Source: Osedax frankpressi (Eukaryota > Annelida > Polychaeta > Sabellida > Siboglinidae). From it: DNA of 64,000 bases. The stretch covers positions 18,010,175-18,074,174 of the forward strand of contig OZ038316.1 in the NCBI GenBank assembly GCA_964035775.1, given 5' to 3'. The notes beneath the pieces are model-generated. The model had not been told where the DNA came from and did no database searches. It saw nothing but the letters and a program-made list of their open reading frames with translations. This document shows, one piece after another, positions 40,245-47,500 of this stretch; the first letter of the stretch is position 1; every line of letters begins with the position of its first letter. The position numbers and the translations under genes are program-made.

Positions 40245-41305
40245 TTGATTTGCATATATTATGTAAAACAACGATATGAAATTGAATACTCCTACTTTTG
40301 TTAGCCCCTAGATCTAGGGGCTAACAACTCATATACAATAGGCGTGGATATTACCTTAAGATAATCAAAGCGTAGAATTCATTCCGTAAGTATTGTAGGG
40401 ACACTGGAAATATAATTGCCGACAATTTACTACTGATTTAGTAAAAAATTATACAATTAGTCAACTTGTAAATAAAAAACCAAAAATCTACTTGTAATGT
40501 ATCCCTCAAAAATAGATAGACATACTTAATAAAAACACTTAGAGATAACAGATATACTATAAATAGATATACTATATATAGATATACTATATAGTTATTG
40601 AGAAAAATTGGTAATGAATACGCAAAATACTAACTAATAAATACAAACGCTGAATTTCTCTATTTACTAAACTAACAGCGGAAATATAGTTTAGATACTA
40701 GGTCAATAAATACCCGGGTATTATGGACAGAATGGATATTCAATACCTGGATATTATGAACGGAAGGATATTCAAAAACAGAATATAGTACATACGATAT
40801 AACAATGTATTATTGGTAATGCAGAACTACAGCAGACAAATTGAGCAAAGTAAACTGTTTTGTGTGTAGTTTGGTGTAAAAGATACAACCTATATGTAAA
40901 CTGTTTTGTGTGTAGTTTGATGTAAAAGATACAGCCTATATGTAAACTGTTTTGTGTGTAGTTTGGTGTAAAAGATACAGCCTATATATAAACTGTTTTG
41001 TGTGTAGTTTGGTGTAAAAGATACAGCCTATATGTAAACTGTTTTGTGTGTAGTTTGGTGTAAAAGATACAGCCTATATTTAAGTGGTTCTATGGGTAAG
41101 ATGCAGTTCAGCGTAGAGATTACTTAATTGCCGAGTGTTGTGCTATTCAAAGCAATCTGATATTACGATATACAACGGACTGAACGCACACAAGCCAGCA
41201 AACCTTATTGAAAGAGAAAAGCTCCCTCTGTAATCGTATTCGCGATTCAGTATCCCTTGCATCGGATTTCTTGAAGCCAAACTTCCTCAACATCAATGCA
41301 GCCAT
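7089..41305 (-). CDS. LLGL: Lethal(2) giant larvae homologue (Lgl/LLGL), 5' part, 16 exons
   Basis: Lgl proteins are cytosolic, cortex-associated WD40 double-propeller scaffolds that act with Scribble and Dlg in polarity, are phosphorylated by aPKC and bind exocytic SNAREs (family knowledge). Sixteen minus-strand pieces join in perfect phase into 610 codons (1,830 nt) and follow fly and human Lgl in order: an N-terminal RELFSFNK block, [101 protein letters not shown] and FVWKGH. Human LLGL1 has about 1,060 residues, so the C-terminal 40% is outside the window to the left. The introns total over 32 kb and are mostly tandem arrays. Start chosen at ATG 41305 because it opens the conserved N-terminus. 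The gene is divergent to HELZ. Least certain: the third and fourth exons and the end of the last. Confidence 0.93.
7285..7440. repeat. G-rich minisatellite, GTGGAGTGGGGG type
   Basis: Irregular units of about 12-18 bp with GGAATGGAGG inserts. Begins about 15 bp upstream (in Lgl sense) of the exon 16 acceptor and is C-rich in the Lgl transcript. Confidence 0.9.
7441..8499. other. AT-rich Lgl intron 15, no gene seen
   Basis: Only feature: three tandem copies of a 16-bp AAATAGGTCTACATAG unit at about 7747-7794. The rest is AT-rich filler. Confidence 0.7.
8500..10445. repeat. AT-rich satellite of an 11-bp unit (ATAATACAAAT/ATAATACATAT)
   Basis: About 175 units with one main A/T variant. Because the 11-bp unit has no stop on the minus strand, all three minus frames stay open for hundreds of codons ([14 protein letters not shown]); these are not genes. 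A rare variant block near 9721 recurs at 10117, 396 bp (36 units) later. Lies in Lgl intron 15. Confidence 0.95.
10446..11254. other. AT-rich Lgl intron 15 remainder
   Basis: Short TTTAAACTTCTTTGAAC repeat at 10610-10660; otherwise nothing recognised. Confidence 0.6.
11255..11407 (-). CDS. LLGL: Lgl exon 15 (residues 499-549)
   Basis: Encodes [17 protein letters not shown], then [15 protein letters not shown], the most diagnostic block of Lgl (human SDDPRLGVQK, VAGTAGQVLVLEL). Acceptor CACCAG, donor GTTTGG, phase 0. Confidence 0.96.
11525..11678 (-). CDS. LLGL: Lgl exon 14 (residues 447-498)
   Basis: Encodes [20 protein letters not shown] and DEDWPPFRK, near-identical to human [13 protein letters not shown] and DDWPPFRK. 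Acceptor CGACAG, donor GTTAAA, phase 0 out. Confidence 0.95.
11679..12615. repeat. Lgl introns 12-13 with an 8-bp ACACAGA array at 12045-12125
   Basis: AT-rich except for the CAGAACACAGAACACAG array and exon 13. Nothing else seen. Confidence 0.7.
11911..11978 (-). CDS. LLGL: Lgl exon 13 (68 nt, residues 425-447)
   Basis: Encodes DWPIIGG, then RDILLTG, matching WPITGG and RGLLLTG of the family. Acceptor TTGCAG, donor GTACGC, ending in phase 2, completed by exon 14. Confidence 0.9.
12616..12881 (-). CDS. LLGL: Lgl exon 12 (residues 336-424)
   Basis: Encodes [14 protein letters not shown], then [32 protein letters not shown] and NVSSR, matching family VLLEEELVVIDL and PYLAPLHSSAITCS. Donor GTGAGT. 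The acceptor CTAAAG sits at the edge of the 21-bp array, which contains three more copies of it. Confidence 0.95.
12890..13910. repeat. 21-bp minisatellite (TAGGAGTTACATTCTCTACAC) embedding Lgl exon 12 acceptor copies
   Basis: About 45 units. The true acceptor, read on plus as GGAGTT|CTTTAGTTACGTTC, differs from a repeat unit mainly by an 8-bp CTTTAGTT segment. Three 29-bp units keep that segment (boundaries near 13340, 13591, 13758), so three decoy acceptors precede the real one in the transcript. Confidence 0.95.
14036..14187 (-). CDS. LLGL: Lgl exon 11 (residues 285-336)
   Basis: Encodes [19 protein letters not shown] and [13 protein letters not shown]. The [10 protein letters not shown] block and TSK-IIDF strand are family hallmarks. 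Donor GTAAGT is the strongest in the gene. Acceptor CCCAAG is unusual but gives the right phase. Confidence 0.93.
14615..14666 (-). CDS. LLGL: Lgl exon 10 (52 nt, residues 268-285)
   Basis: Encodes [17 protein letters not shown], matching [12 protein letters not shown] of human LLGL. Acceptor TTTCTAG, donor GTTTCT, phase 1 in and phase 2 out. Confidence 0.88.
14745..14885. repeat. 15-bp minisatellite AACTAGGTACTTAAT, about 9 copies
   Basis: In Lgl intron 9, upstream of the exon 10 acceptor in Lgl sense. Copies decay towards 14885. Confidence 0.9.
14969..15095 (-). CDS. LLGL: Lgl exon 9 (residues 226-268)
   Basis: Encodes [20 protein letters not shown], then GSYTVWD and ATTPYG. Human LLGL has QLESLCWGRD, SDGSYAVW and ATTPYG. 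Acceptor ATACAG, donor GTTTAC, phase 1 out. A 1.1-kb purine array begins about 30 bp upstream of the acceptor. Confidence 0.93.
15128..16192. repeat. Polypurine array of GGGAGA/GGGAGT/GGGACA hexamers
   Basis: About 1.06 kb of almost pure purine on plus, hence polypyrimidine in the Lgl pre-mRNA. Hexamer period leaves frames open in both directions (Gly/Glu/Arg or Pro/Ser/Leu), giving spurious ORFs. A block near 15263-15370 recurs near 15877-15985. Prone to triplex, H-DNA or G-quadruplex formation. Confidence 0.95.
16235..16318 (-). CDS. LLGL: Lgl exon 8 (residues 198-225)
   Basis: Encodes [17 protein letters not shown] and ends SSFNSSQ, matching human ILIGYSRGLLVIWN. Acceptor CTCTAG, donor GTTCAC, phase 0 on both sides. 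Confidence 0.88.
16420..17990. repeat. 17-bp minisatellite GGAATAACTATAGACAT, about 92 copies
   Basis: Fills Lgl intron 7. Variant GGAACAACTATAG recurs at 16771, 17128 and 17484, about 357 bp (21 units) apart, so larger blocks have been duplicated. Confidence 0.95.
18012..18084 (-). CDS. LLGL: Lgl exon 7 (residues 173-197)
   Basis: Encodes [14 protein letters not shown] and PHPEDPNK; fly Lgl has [10 protein letters not shown] at this point. Acceptor TTATCAG, donor GTAAAT, leaving in phase 0. It is isolated between a 17-bp array and a 13-bp array. Confidence 0.88.
18585..19405. repeat. 13-bp minisatellite TTAGTAGGACTTA, about 63 copies
   Basis: In Lgl intron 6. The variant ACTTATCATAGTACTTATTAG occurs at 18720 and 19110, exactly 390 bp (30 units) apart. 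Confidence 0.95.
19406..20428. other. AT-rich Lgl intron 6, no gene seen
   Basis: Four copies of a 19-bp CAATACAAGTGTATTAAAA unit at 19873-19950 and a short (AT)n at 19548-19560. Nothing else recognised. Confidence 0.65.
20429..20569 (-). CDS. LLGL: Lgl exon 6 (residues 126-173)
   Basis: After acceptor TTTGCAG it reads [18 protein letters not shown] and [10 protein letters not shown], matching fly LKKVSSLCC...IGTEGGNIYQLDL. The donor is taken as GTTGGT after GAAAA (phase 2), because this joins exon 7 in frame. Confidence 0.88.
20645..21240. repeat. G-rich 22-23-bp minisatellite GTAGGGTGAGGAGTTTAAGAG
   Basis: About 26 units in Lgl intron 5, several with CTGTAATGGGG variants. C-rich in the transcript sense. 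Confidence 0.93.
21590..22950. repeat. Complex TG-rich array (TGTGTATGTGTGTGCATATT)
   Basis: About 1.36 kb of alternating purine-pyrimidine repeats with Z-DNA potential. A block from about 22125 to 22310 reappears at about 22595-22780. Long ORFs in both strands are artefacts of the repeat. Lgl intron 5. Confidence 0.95.
23267..23763. repeat. 30-bp minisatellite carrying an Lgl splice donor in every unit
   Basis: About 16 units; in Lgl sense each ends with a CACGCCATCGAGGCTGG|GTTAGA-type junction. The unit matches the last bases of exon 5 plus its donor. Thirty is a multiple of three, so the coding frame ([10 protein letters not shown] repeated) stays open and every donor has the same phase. 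Confidence 0.95.
23764..23873 (-). CDS. LLGL: Lgl exon 5 (WD strand, residues 90-126), 3' edge in a minisatellite
   Basis: Encodes [15 protein letters not shown], matching fly GRILSLTAANQLILW, then a short linker ending TYTIEA. The first possible donor (GTTAGA after GCTAG) gives phase 2, which fits exon 6 and the family's linker length. The same donor recurs every 30 bp in the adjoining array, and the frame stays open through about 16 units, so longer in-frame forms are possible. Confidence 0.85.
23874..25235. other. AT-rich Lgl intron 4, no gene seen
   Basis: Low-GC filler after a GC-richer edge at 23880-24100. No coding or RNA gene recognised. Confidence 0.6.
25236..25312. repeat. (CA)n microsatellite with GCAC interruptions
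   Basis: Alternating ACACAC and GCACAC over about 75 bp. Confidence 0.9.
25455..27510. repeat. G-rich degenerate array of GTGAGGGTGGGGTG units, about 2 kb
   Basis: No fixed short register, but blocks of 100-300 bp recur (for example TGAGAGAGAGGGTGGGTGGG about ten times). Many GGGTTAGGG strings. Dense runs of three or more G on plus, so C-rich in the Lgl transcript; strong G-quadruplex potential on the template strand. Confidence 0.93.
27735..27865. repeat. 8-bp array GTACACTG/GTACATTG
   Basis: About 16 units. Each unit is close to self-complementary across GTACACTGTAC, so either strand can fold. Confidence 0.9.
27866..28635. other. Lgl intron 4, unique sequence
   Basis: Short CACTCACTCACT run at 27955-28010 and three TGAGTCA sites at 28378-28460. 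No gene recognised. Confidence 0.55.
28636..28735. repeat. (TG)n/TATG microsatellite
   Basis: TGTGTGTATG units over 100 bp. Confidence 0.9.
28893..28917 (-). CDS. LLGL: Lgl exon 4, probable 25-nt microexon
   Basis: Acceptor ATTTTCAG, one base completing a split codon, then VDRMLFTS and donor GTATCA. Joined to exon 5 it reads [14 protein letters not shown], aligning with VTQMHFLTGQGRLLSL in human LLGL. Phase is right on both sides. The small size lowers confidence. Confidence 0.6.
29217..29950. repeat. 20-bp minisatellite GTAAGGAGGTTAAGATGTGT, about 37 copies
   Basis: In Lgl intron 3. Most variation is GGAGG/GGAAG and TGTGT/TGTAT. Each unit begins GTAAGG, donor-like, but on the strand opposite to Lgl. 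Confidence 0.95.
30117..30151. promoter_or_regulatory. Perfect 14-bp inverted repeat containing two TGAGTCA sites
   Basis: GAGCGATGAGTCAT, a 7-bp spacer, then its exact reverse complement. Each arm holds the AP-1/TRE heptamer TGAGTCA. Five further copies of the heptamer lie in the same two Lgl introns (25423, 28378, 28433, 28454, 35956). Possible bZIP-bound intronic enhancer; motif evidence only. Confidence 0.35.
30152..30524. other. Lgl intron 3, unique sequence
   Basis: AT-rich with a GC-richer start after the palindrome at 30117-30151. Nothing recognised. Confidence 0.5.
30525..30810. repeat. Degenerate 12-bp array CCTAGTGTAGGG
   Basis: About 24 diverged units; older-looking than the neighbouring arrays. 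Confidence 0.85.
30965..31530. repeat. 14-bp array GTACTCAGTACACT
   Basis: About 40 units, each with a palindromic AGTACACTGTACT core. Open in two plus frames ([17 protein letters not shown]), an artefact of the repeat. Confidence 0.95.
31531..32100. other. Lgl intron 3, unique sequence
   Basis: No gene, repeat or RNA recognised. Confidence 0.5.
32101..32200. repeat. 21-bp array GAGGAGCCAGTAGGGGCCAAT and variants
   Basis: Four to five copies. Confidence 0.85.
32285..32340. repeat. 8-bp array GTACAATG/GTACAGTG
   Basis: Seven units. Same GTACANTG theme as the arrays near 27.8 kb and 31.2 kb. Confidence 0.85.
32500..33610. repeat. 12-bp array ATACAATATAAT, about 92 units
   Basis: Period 12 keeps frames open on both strands (NIIY and YCIL repeats). 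The block with TACAATACAATATAC and ACACAACATAAT variants (32730-32800) recurs at 32930-33010. Not coding. Confidence 0.95.
33724..33964. repeat. Imperfect inverted repeat, about 85-bp arms (fold-back or MITE-like)
   Basis: Left arm 33724-33809 pairs with right arm 33877-33964 around a 67-bp centre. The outer 40 bp are nearly identical (GGACATGAAGCTTAATCATA in both). The pairing continues inwards through TTTTACAC and TTGTAAATCAAA. No convincing target-site duplication. It lies in Lgl intron 3. Could be a MITE, or a hairpin transcribed in the intron. Confidence 0.7.
33965..35014. other. AT-rich Lgl introns 2-3 around probable exon 3
   Basis: Apart from the 42-nt exon at 34906-34947 nothing was recognised. 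Confidence 0.5.
34906..34947 (-). CDS. LLGL: Lgl exon 3, probable 42-nt exon
   Basis: Short stretch [13 protein letters not shown] between a CAAG acceptor and a good GTAAGT donor. Incoming phase 2 and outgoing phase 2 both fit exons 2 and 4. It falls where the family has IYGAPGVEF or VFGQPGVELYG, so the match is weak (I-F...VEL). The call rests mostly on position and phase. Confidence 0.5.
35015..35930. repeat. C-rich 19-20-bp array CTCTACCCCTCCATCAAC
   Basis: About 47 units in Lgl intron 2. The only large array in this gene that is C-rich on plus, so G-rich in the transcript. Confidence 0.93.
36195..36735. repeat. 20-bp array CCCTACAGATAGATATGCAAA
   Basis: About 26 units with ATGCA/ACACA variants and occasional extra C. 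The 20-21-bp length shifts frame, so short ORFs appear on both strands. Confidence 0.95.
37070..37555. repeat. 24-28-bp array GTGATAAGAGATAAGGGTCTAAGTGG
   Basis: About 19 units with length variants (extra GTGG). Confidence 0.93.
37556..40849. other. Lgl introns 1-2, AT-rich, with (AT)n microsatellites
   Basis: (AT)n runs at 38957-38992, 39793-39836 and 40145-40250. A GC-richer island at 38380-38640 holds exon 2. No other gene recognised. Confidence 0.6.
38369..38466 (-). CDS. LLGL: Lgl exon 2 (residues 35-67)
   Basis: Acceptor TTAG, then [16 protein letters not shown] and [14 protein letters not shown]. This is the first WD blade of Lgl (human VEHGFPNQPSALAFD, IMAIGTRSGAVK). Enters in phase 0 and ends in phase 2 at donor GTATCC. 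It lies in one of the few GC-richer islands of the large 5' introns. Confidence 0.88.
40850..41085. repeat. About 58-bp tandem repeat beginning GTAAACTGTTTTGTGTGTAG
   Basis: Four full copies and a partial one, nearly identical, in Lgl intron 1, some 120 bp from exon 1. Confidence 0.93.
41204..41305 (-). CDS. LLGL: Lgl exon 1 (initiator, residues 1-34)
   Basis: Opens with ATG at 41305-41303 and ends [11 protein letters not shown], matching the family N-terminus (human QELFAFNK). It is followed by donor GTTTGC, phase 0. The basic, low-complexity first 20 residues are variable in the family. Two Met codons occur in the first five; the first is taken. Confidence 0.85.
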
Positions 41306-41459
41306 GATATTGAACTACTTTCGAAAGTTATGGGATTATGTAATGCATACGTTACTTCATGAAATATAAATCAATATGAAATTAAAGCTTGGTGATTATT
41401 TTTAAAATTCTATAATTTTGGTAATTTACTTCTTCTCAACTGATTGTAACCAGACAAAG
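41306..41459. promoter_or_regulatory. Presumed Lgl 5' UTR/promoter side of the divergent gene pair
   Basis: Sequence directly upstream of the Lgl ATG, free of arrays. No TATA or initiator could be assigned with confidence. Called from position only. Confidence 0.3.
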
Positions 41460-42355
41460 CAGATATGTACTTACTGCTTATCAAATACTATTTACTCACT
41501 ACTAAACTACTATATACTACTTACTAAACTAATATCTACTGCTTACTCAATACTATTTACTCCCTACATAACTAGTATCTACTCATAAATAAACTTGTAT
41601 CTATCCTTATCTACTACTCACTAAATTAATATCTACAACTTAATAAACTACTATCTACTACTTACTAAAATACTATCTACTATTTACTAAACTACTATTT
41701 ACCACTACTTTATAAACTACCATCTCTACTTTATAAACTACAATATACTGCTTACTAAACCATTATCTACTCTCATCTACCACTTATAAAAGGATTATCT
41801 ACAACTTACTAAACTACTATATAGTACTTACTACTATCTATTACTTACTGATCTACTATATACTACTTACTAATATATTATCCACTATTTACTAAACTAC
41901 TATCTACTACATACTAAATAACTTACTAACCTACTTACTAACCTACTTACTAACCTACTTGCTAAACTACTTGCTAAACTACTTGCTAAGCTACTTACTA
42001 AACTACTTATTAAACTACTTACTAAACTAATTACTAACCTACTTGCTAAACTACTTGCTAAACTGCTTACTAAACTACTTGCTAAACTATTACTATACTA
42101 CTTGCTAAACTACTTACTAAACTAATTGCTAAACTACTTACTAAACTACTTGCTAACTATTTGCTAAACTACTTACTAAACTACTTGCTAACTACTTGCT
42201 AAACTACTTACTAAACTACTTACTAAAATACTTACTAAACTAATTTCTAAACTACTTGCTAAACTACTTACTAAACTACTTGCTAAACTACTTACTAAAC
42301 TACTTGCTAAACTACTTGCTAAACTACTTACTAAACTACTTACTGAACTACTATC
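41460..42355. repeat. Degenerate 11-14-bp array CTACTTACTAAA
   Basis: Weakly periodic at 41460-41900, regular after 41925 (CTACTTGCTAAA/CTACTTACTAAA). Lies between the two divergent genes. Confidence 0.9.
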
Positions 42356-44038
42356 AACAACATATTAAACTCCTATCTACGTTCATGCATATAACAGATT
42401 ATCATAACATATTCATTACTTATTTTCACATTATGTAATTTACATATACAAGCATGTCTATCATTCATCAATATAGAGTAAGTTACTTAAATAGTTTATA
42501 TATAATCATACGCAAAATAACTAGTTAATTTCTTTAATAATTTAATGAGTAATCAATATTATAGTAAAATATATTTTATAAATAAATCATTTTTAGGTAT
42601 AAAATTGTATTAGTTCATCACATCTAAGTTTAAACGAATACACGAGATTAATGATTAGTGACTATTACATAGTAGCTAGAATTTAGTTAATTTGTTGTGC
42701 AGGTACTCTTTCTTCAACAAAATCAATTTCATAGATATAAATTAAACATAGCAGATAAATATAGTTTAATGAATGCAACATGTTTTGTAATATTAAATAT
42801 ATATTGTGTGCATATGGATATACACGAATTAATATAAATATTATAGATGCAACGTAAATATGCCGGTTACGATTATTCAATATTTGAAATTCTCTGTTTC
42901 TAGTAATCTAGATCTATATATTTTTTAAGAATATGTAAATATTATCGACTAACAATATAAGATCGTATTCTAATGAGTAAACTGAATAAGGTAGACTTGA
43001 ATGCATATGAATAATACTTACTTGTGTATACTATTTCTTATTAAAACGTCTACGAAGGAAATATATGTTATGTGTTCTGTAGTATTTGACTATATGAATA
43101 AGTGCGATAATTCTGAGCAATCTGATTCGTCGATTTAAAATACAACATTTTCAATTCTGAAATATACTTTGATTTAAAAAATATAAAATATATCGGTAAT
43201 AACTCAATATTAAATATATCTAAGATATATATATTTTAATTTAGAATACAATTTCTAATATAATAAATTATTATTAAATATATCAGAAGTATCAGAAATA
43301 TAAGATTATGTATATATTTATGTTTATTATTATTTTAATATATATTACAAATAACAGTTACATATTCCCAATATTTATTATAAATAATATATTATACATG
43401 AAATACATATTTGATAGATAATACTTTATAAAAATATATATAATAAAATAAAAATATTTTTCCATCCAATAATCTCGAATTGTCACGCATGATATCGATA
43501 ATTTAAGATAATTTCATAAATCCCCAGTTTTATATAAATTTTGTTTAAGACGTTTATAATTTTTTTTTGGAATATCTATAATATATAAGGTATTTGATTA
43601 CATATTTCTTCATATTCGTTATCTACTAATTATTGGATATAGTTTATCCAAGCAATAATTTAAATATGTTATCATTATTGTTAATTTATAACCATAAAAA
43701 AGATATTTTTCATTAAAAACAAAGACATCTGTCAAATCTAAAAAAAGATTTCATATTTTTTTGCAATTCATTAATCTTCCTTATTTATAAACAAATATAT
43801 TTTACTATTAGAATATGCTTATATATTATTACTTATTAAATATAATTTTTGAAATATTTATATCGTATATCTGATATAAATTGATGAATTTGTTTTGCAG
43901 CTGATTTGTATATTTTTATTTCATCAACCTATTTTAATTAATTTCACCATCAAATGTATGAATTAATATTAATACATACTCTGAATTTTACTTTGAATAT
44001 ATAATATATATTTTAAACATGATATCATACTTTATATC

Positions 44039-44083
<45 letters not shown>

Positions 44084-44480
44084 GGATACTGTTATATTAC
44101 ATTAATAAATATATTAAATATATACAATATATTTTAATTAATGAATACATATATATTTTCTAATATTTTACTATAAATCTCAATTAAAAAATAAATTTCA
44201 GTTATGGGAAAAAATTCATTCAATATAGTCCGGTAATGTGTTTATTGTTATATATATATAATTGTTAATTTCAATTTATGTTTATTATATTATGTTTTTA
44301 ATAATATTTTGAGTTTGAGAATGCCCTAATGGTTGTTACTACATTTTTTTCATCGCAATCATTGAATATCAATTATAACCAATTAGATTAAATATCATGA
44401 CAACGTCAGGATTGAATTGTTAATACCATTTATACAATTTCTTAATGTTGTTACAATTGTAATAATTTAAACATTTGCAG
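42356..44480. other. Very AT-rich region between the genes
   Basis: Should contain the 5' exons of HELZ, but none could be identified. (AT)n at 44040-44082. No RNA gene recognised. Confidence 0.5.
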
Positions 44481-44585
44481 TAAAAGAAATGTTTCTTATA
44501 TGATGCCTTCCAGTGACTCAACTCAGTGGAAATATCGCCAGCCTCCCAGAGGAAAAACTGCTGATGAATATAGTCTTTGTTCAAG
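44481..44585 (+). CDS. HELZ: HELZ exon 1 of the visible part (first Cys of the CCCH finger)
   Basis: Encodes [20 protein letters not shown], matching human [20 protein letters not shown]. Acceptor TTTGCAG. The first base completes a codon from an unseen upstream exon, so this is not clearly the first coding exon, though ATGATG at 44500 could initiate. Donor GTTACT, phase 2. Confidence 0.88.
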
Positions 44586-47500
44586 GTTACTATTTGATAA
44601 TATAATTTATTCAATTCCATTTGTTTTGTTTATAAATTTTTACAATCATATCATAAATATCTTATTTAATTTATTCAATTTTGGTTTGTTTTGTTTACTT
44701 TATTTTTATGACCGGTTCATGTACTTAATTATTATTGAATGTAATCTTCTTTTTGATTATAAAATCTCTTGTAATATTATATATTATATATCTTAAATAT
44801 TTTCCATGCTATTCCATTGTTTTTAGTTGGGATTTTGCAAAATAATTAATTTTTTATAATAAATTACCAATTAATTATAGATGAATTTTAGTTAATTAAA
44901 ATGAATATAATTGTTTAACTATCAAATCAATTATAATCTATTCAGTGGTTTGAGCTTATAGTATAGATAATTATTAATTGTAAATGCTTAATTTGAAATG
45001 AAATATCATTTCTTATAAATTTTGATCTTGCAATTTATCATATTTTATCTATAACATTTACAACCTGATCATAAATAACTTTGATAATTTTTTCAATCTC
45101 TGTTTATATTGTTTACTTTGTTTATTAATTGTATTTAAAATATGTTTACATAGTACTAATATGTATTCCAATTATTTATTGGATATTTATTTTTTAAGAA
45201 AGATAACTTATAACCAATAAATTCACTAATATATTCTTTGATATAAAAAGTTGTTAAATAAATATCAAAAACATTTTAGTATAAATTTCATCCAGTAATA
45301 AAGTTTATAGTATTAAGGTGTTCTTATATGATTTTGAGTTTTGTAATTTAAAATTGAACTATCATAATTAACATATATTTAATATATTTGTCATATATAG
45401 ACTGTTCAAATTGACATAAATAAAAGATTAGTTGGAGAAAATTAAATTGTTTTTATCATATAAATATGTTATTAATAAATTTATAATCGATGATATTCAA
45501 TCCAAATCTGCAATTATGTCATGCAATTTCGTATCTTGCCTTGCTTAATTTACATTTCATATATTTTCACATATTTTATTTGTAAAATAGTTTGAAGAAT
45601 GATATTTTGGAATTTATTTCTATATATTTATATCCATTTTATATTTTATTTTCAATATATTCACAATAATCACCTTGACATTATTATTTAAAATAGATTT
45701 TTATTATCTTGAAGTTTTATTTATTAAAAGTTTTACTATTTGTATAAATAAACCTAAATAAATAACATAACTCTATTTATAATATCTAATTTGTATGCTA
45801 CTGAAATCGACTTCTATGTGAATGGTACCGATTTAGTACTCAACAATATTTATAATCATTTCAATTTGCCTGCGTATTATTTATATATCGTCATGTTATT
45901 CGTAGCTCAATTTGGCCACGCATTGCAGATTTTCGGCGGAAGGCGAGAATGTCTGCCACCTGGGCTGCAATTGTTCCGAAGCTCATTCGACGGGCGAACT
46001 CGACGAATGGAAACGTCGCTTTGAACAGCATTGTCTCGACATGCGTCGTGACCACGACTCCGACAGAGACAACAATTTATTTGCGTCGACCCTCATGGAG
46101 AAGTGGATGAATGCCAGCGACAAGACACAAGTGGTTTGTATTCACATCTTTTGGAAATCGGAGATTTATTTTCTAAAACTGTTTTCTAACAAAATCGCAA
46201 TGAAATCATATTTGGCCGATTAATATATATCTAATTTTGATAACTATTAACCAAAATTTTAATAATTTCATTTATTAAAAATAATAGATAAACATCATAA
46301 TTTTATTATTAAAATTGTATAAAGTAGAGCCACTTAACATCTAAAATAATCTATTAATTTAAATTCTAAAAAGTATAAATTATAAACAAATTTTATTTAG
46401 CCATAAATGCAGTCAATCAAATACGTGTAATTTTAGTAAAATAATATATATCAATTTAAATACGTGTAATATTAACTTCATTTATTTATAATAAACAAAT
46501 TTTATTAAATAGCATTTTCTAAGTGTAAACCATATTTTTGAATTAGTGAAAATATTTCAGTAACTATAGTATTATTTCATTAACAACAGCTACAGTCCGA
46601 TTGTCTATTATTACTTATTTAGTCTTGATAATTAATGAATTAATTTTATTTTTTAAATTGAATTATTCTATTAGCTTTATTTTATTACCAATAATGTTTA
46701 TTGGGTTTTTAAGAAAACAAATTTAAAATTAACTAATACAATTTTAATATTTCAATTAATAACTATTTTATTTTGTATTACAATTTATTTATTTATAATT
46801 TATAAAAGCTGATCTTCCAGTAATATTAATTTTGAATTCCACATTGTATATAATGAAGATATGATTATATTACAGTTGGTAATAACAAAAATACAAATTA
46901 TCAACGGATGTTGCAGTCGTCAATATTTACATGATAGACAATATGGATTTCTACCTTTATATAAAATGTAACTAGTGATTCAATGTTTGGGATATTATCA
47001 ACATTTGATCATGTCCTGAACTTTATTATATAATATTACACTGTTTATTGGATATAAATGAAGTTATATAAATATATTTGAAAATCGGGCTATTTTTTTT
47101 ATCAATACATATATCATCATTGTATACAAAAAAAAAAGAATAGATTACCTCATAAATTGAACGACCTTTACATTTATATTAAGATATATTTATATTACAT
47201 TTATAATAAGAGAAGGTGAATGAAAATAATTATTCCAGGAAAATGTGCTTGAAAGATTCCACAATTTTATTATTCATACAGTAAAAATAAAAAAGTTTAG
47301 GATAGTTTTATTTGAATATATACAGAAGTTATATATGCAGGAAGAGGTTCATGTACTTCTAATGGTTCAGCGACTGATTCTGGTTCAGTGGCAAGTAAAG
47401 TTACTGGTTCATGATGTACCTATAATCAAAATATGATCAACATTTATAATAATTTTATAATAAAATTCCATTATATATTTACTAATTTGTAATTACTAAC

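Noticed and set aside
44471-44480. ATGATG at 44500 as a certain start codon of HELZ
   Set aside because: A good acceptor directly precedes the exon and the upstream frame is open to it, so an upstream coding exon is more likely; left undecided.
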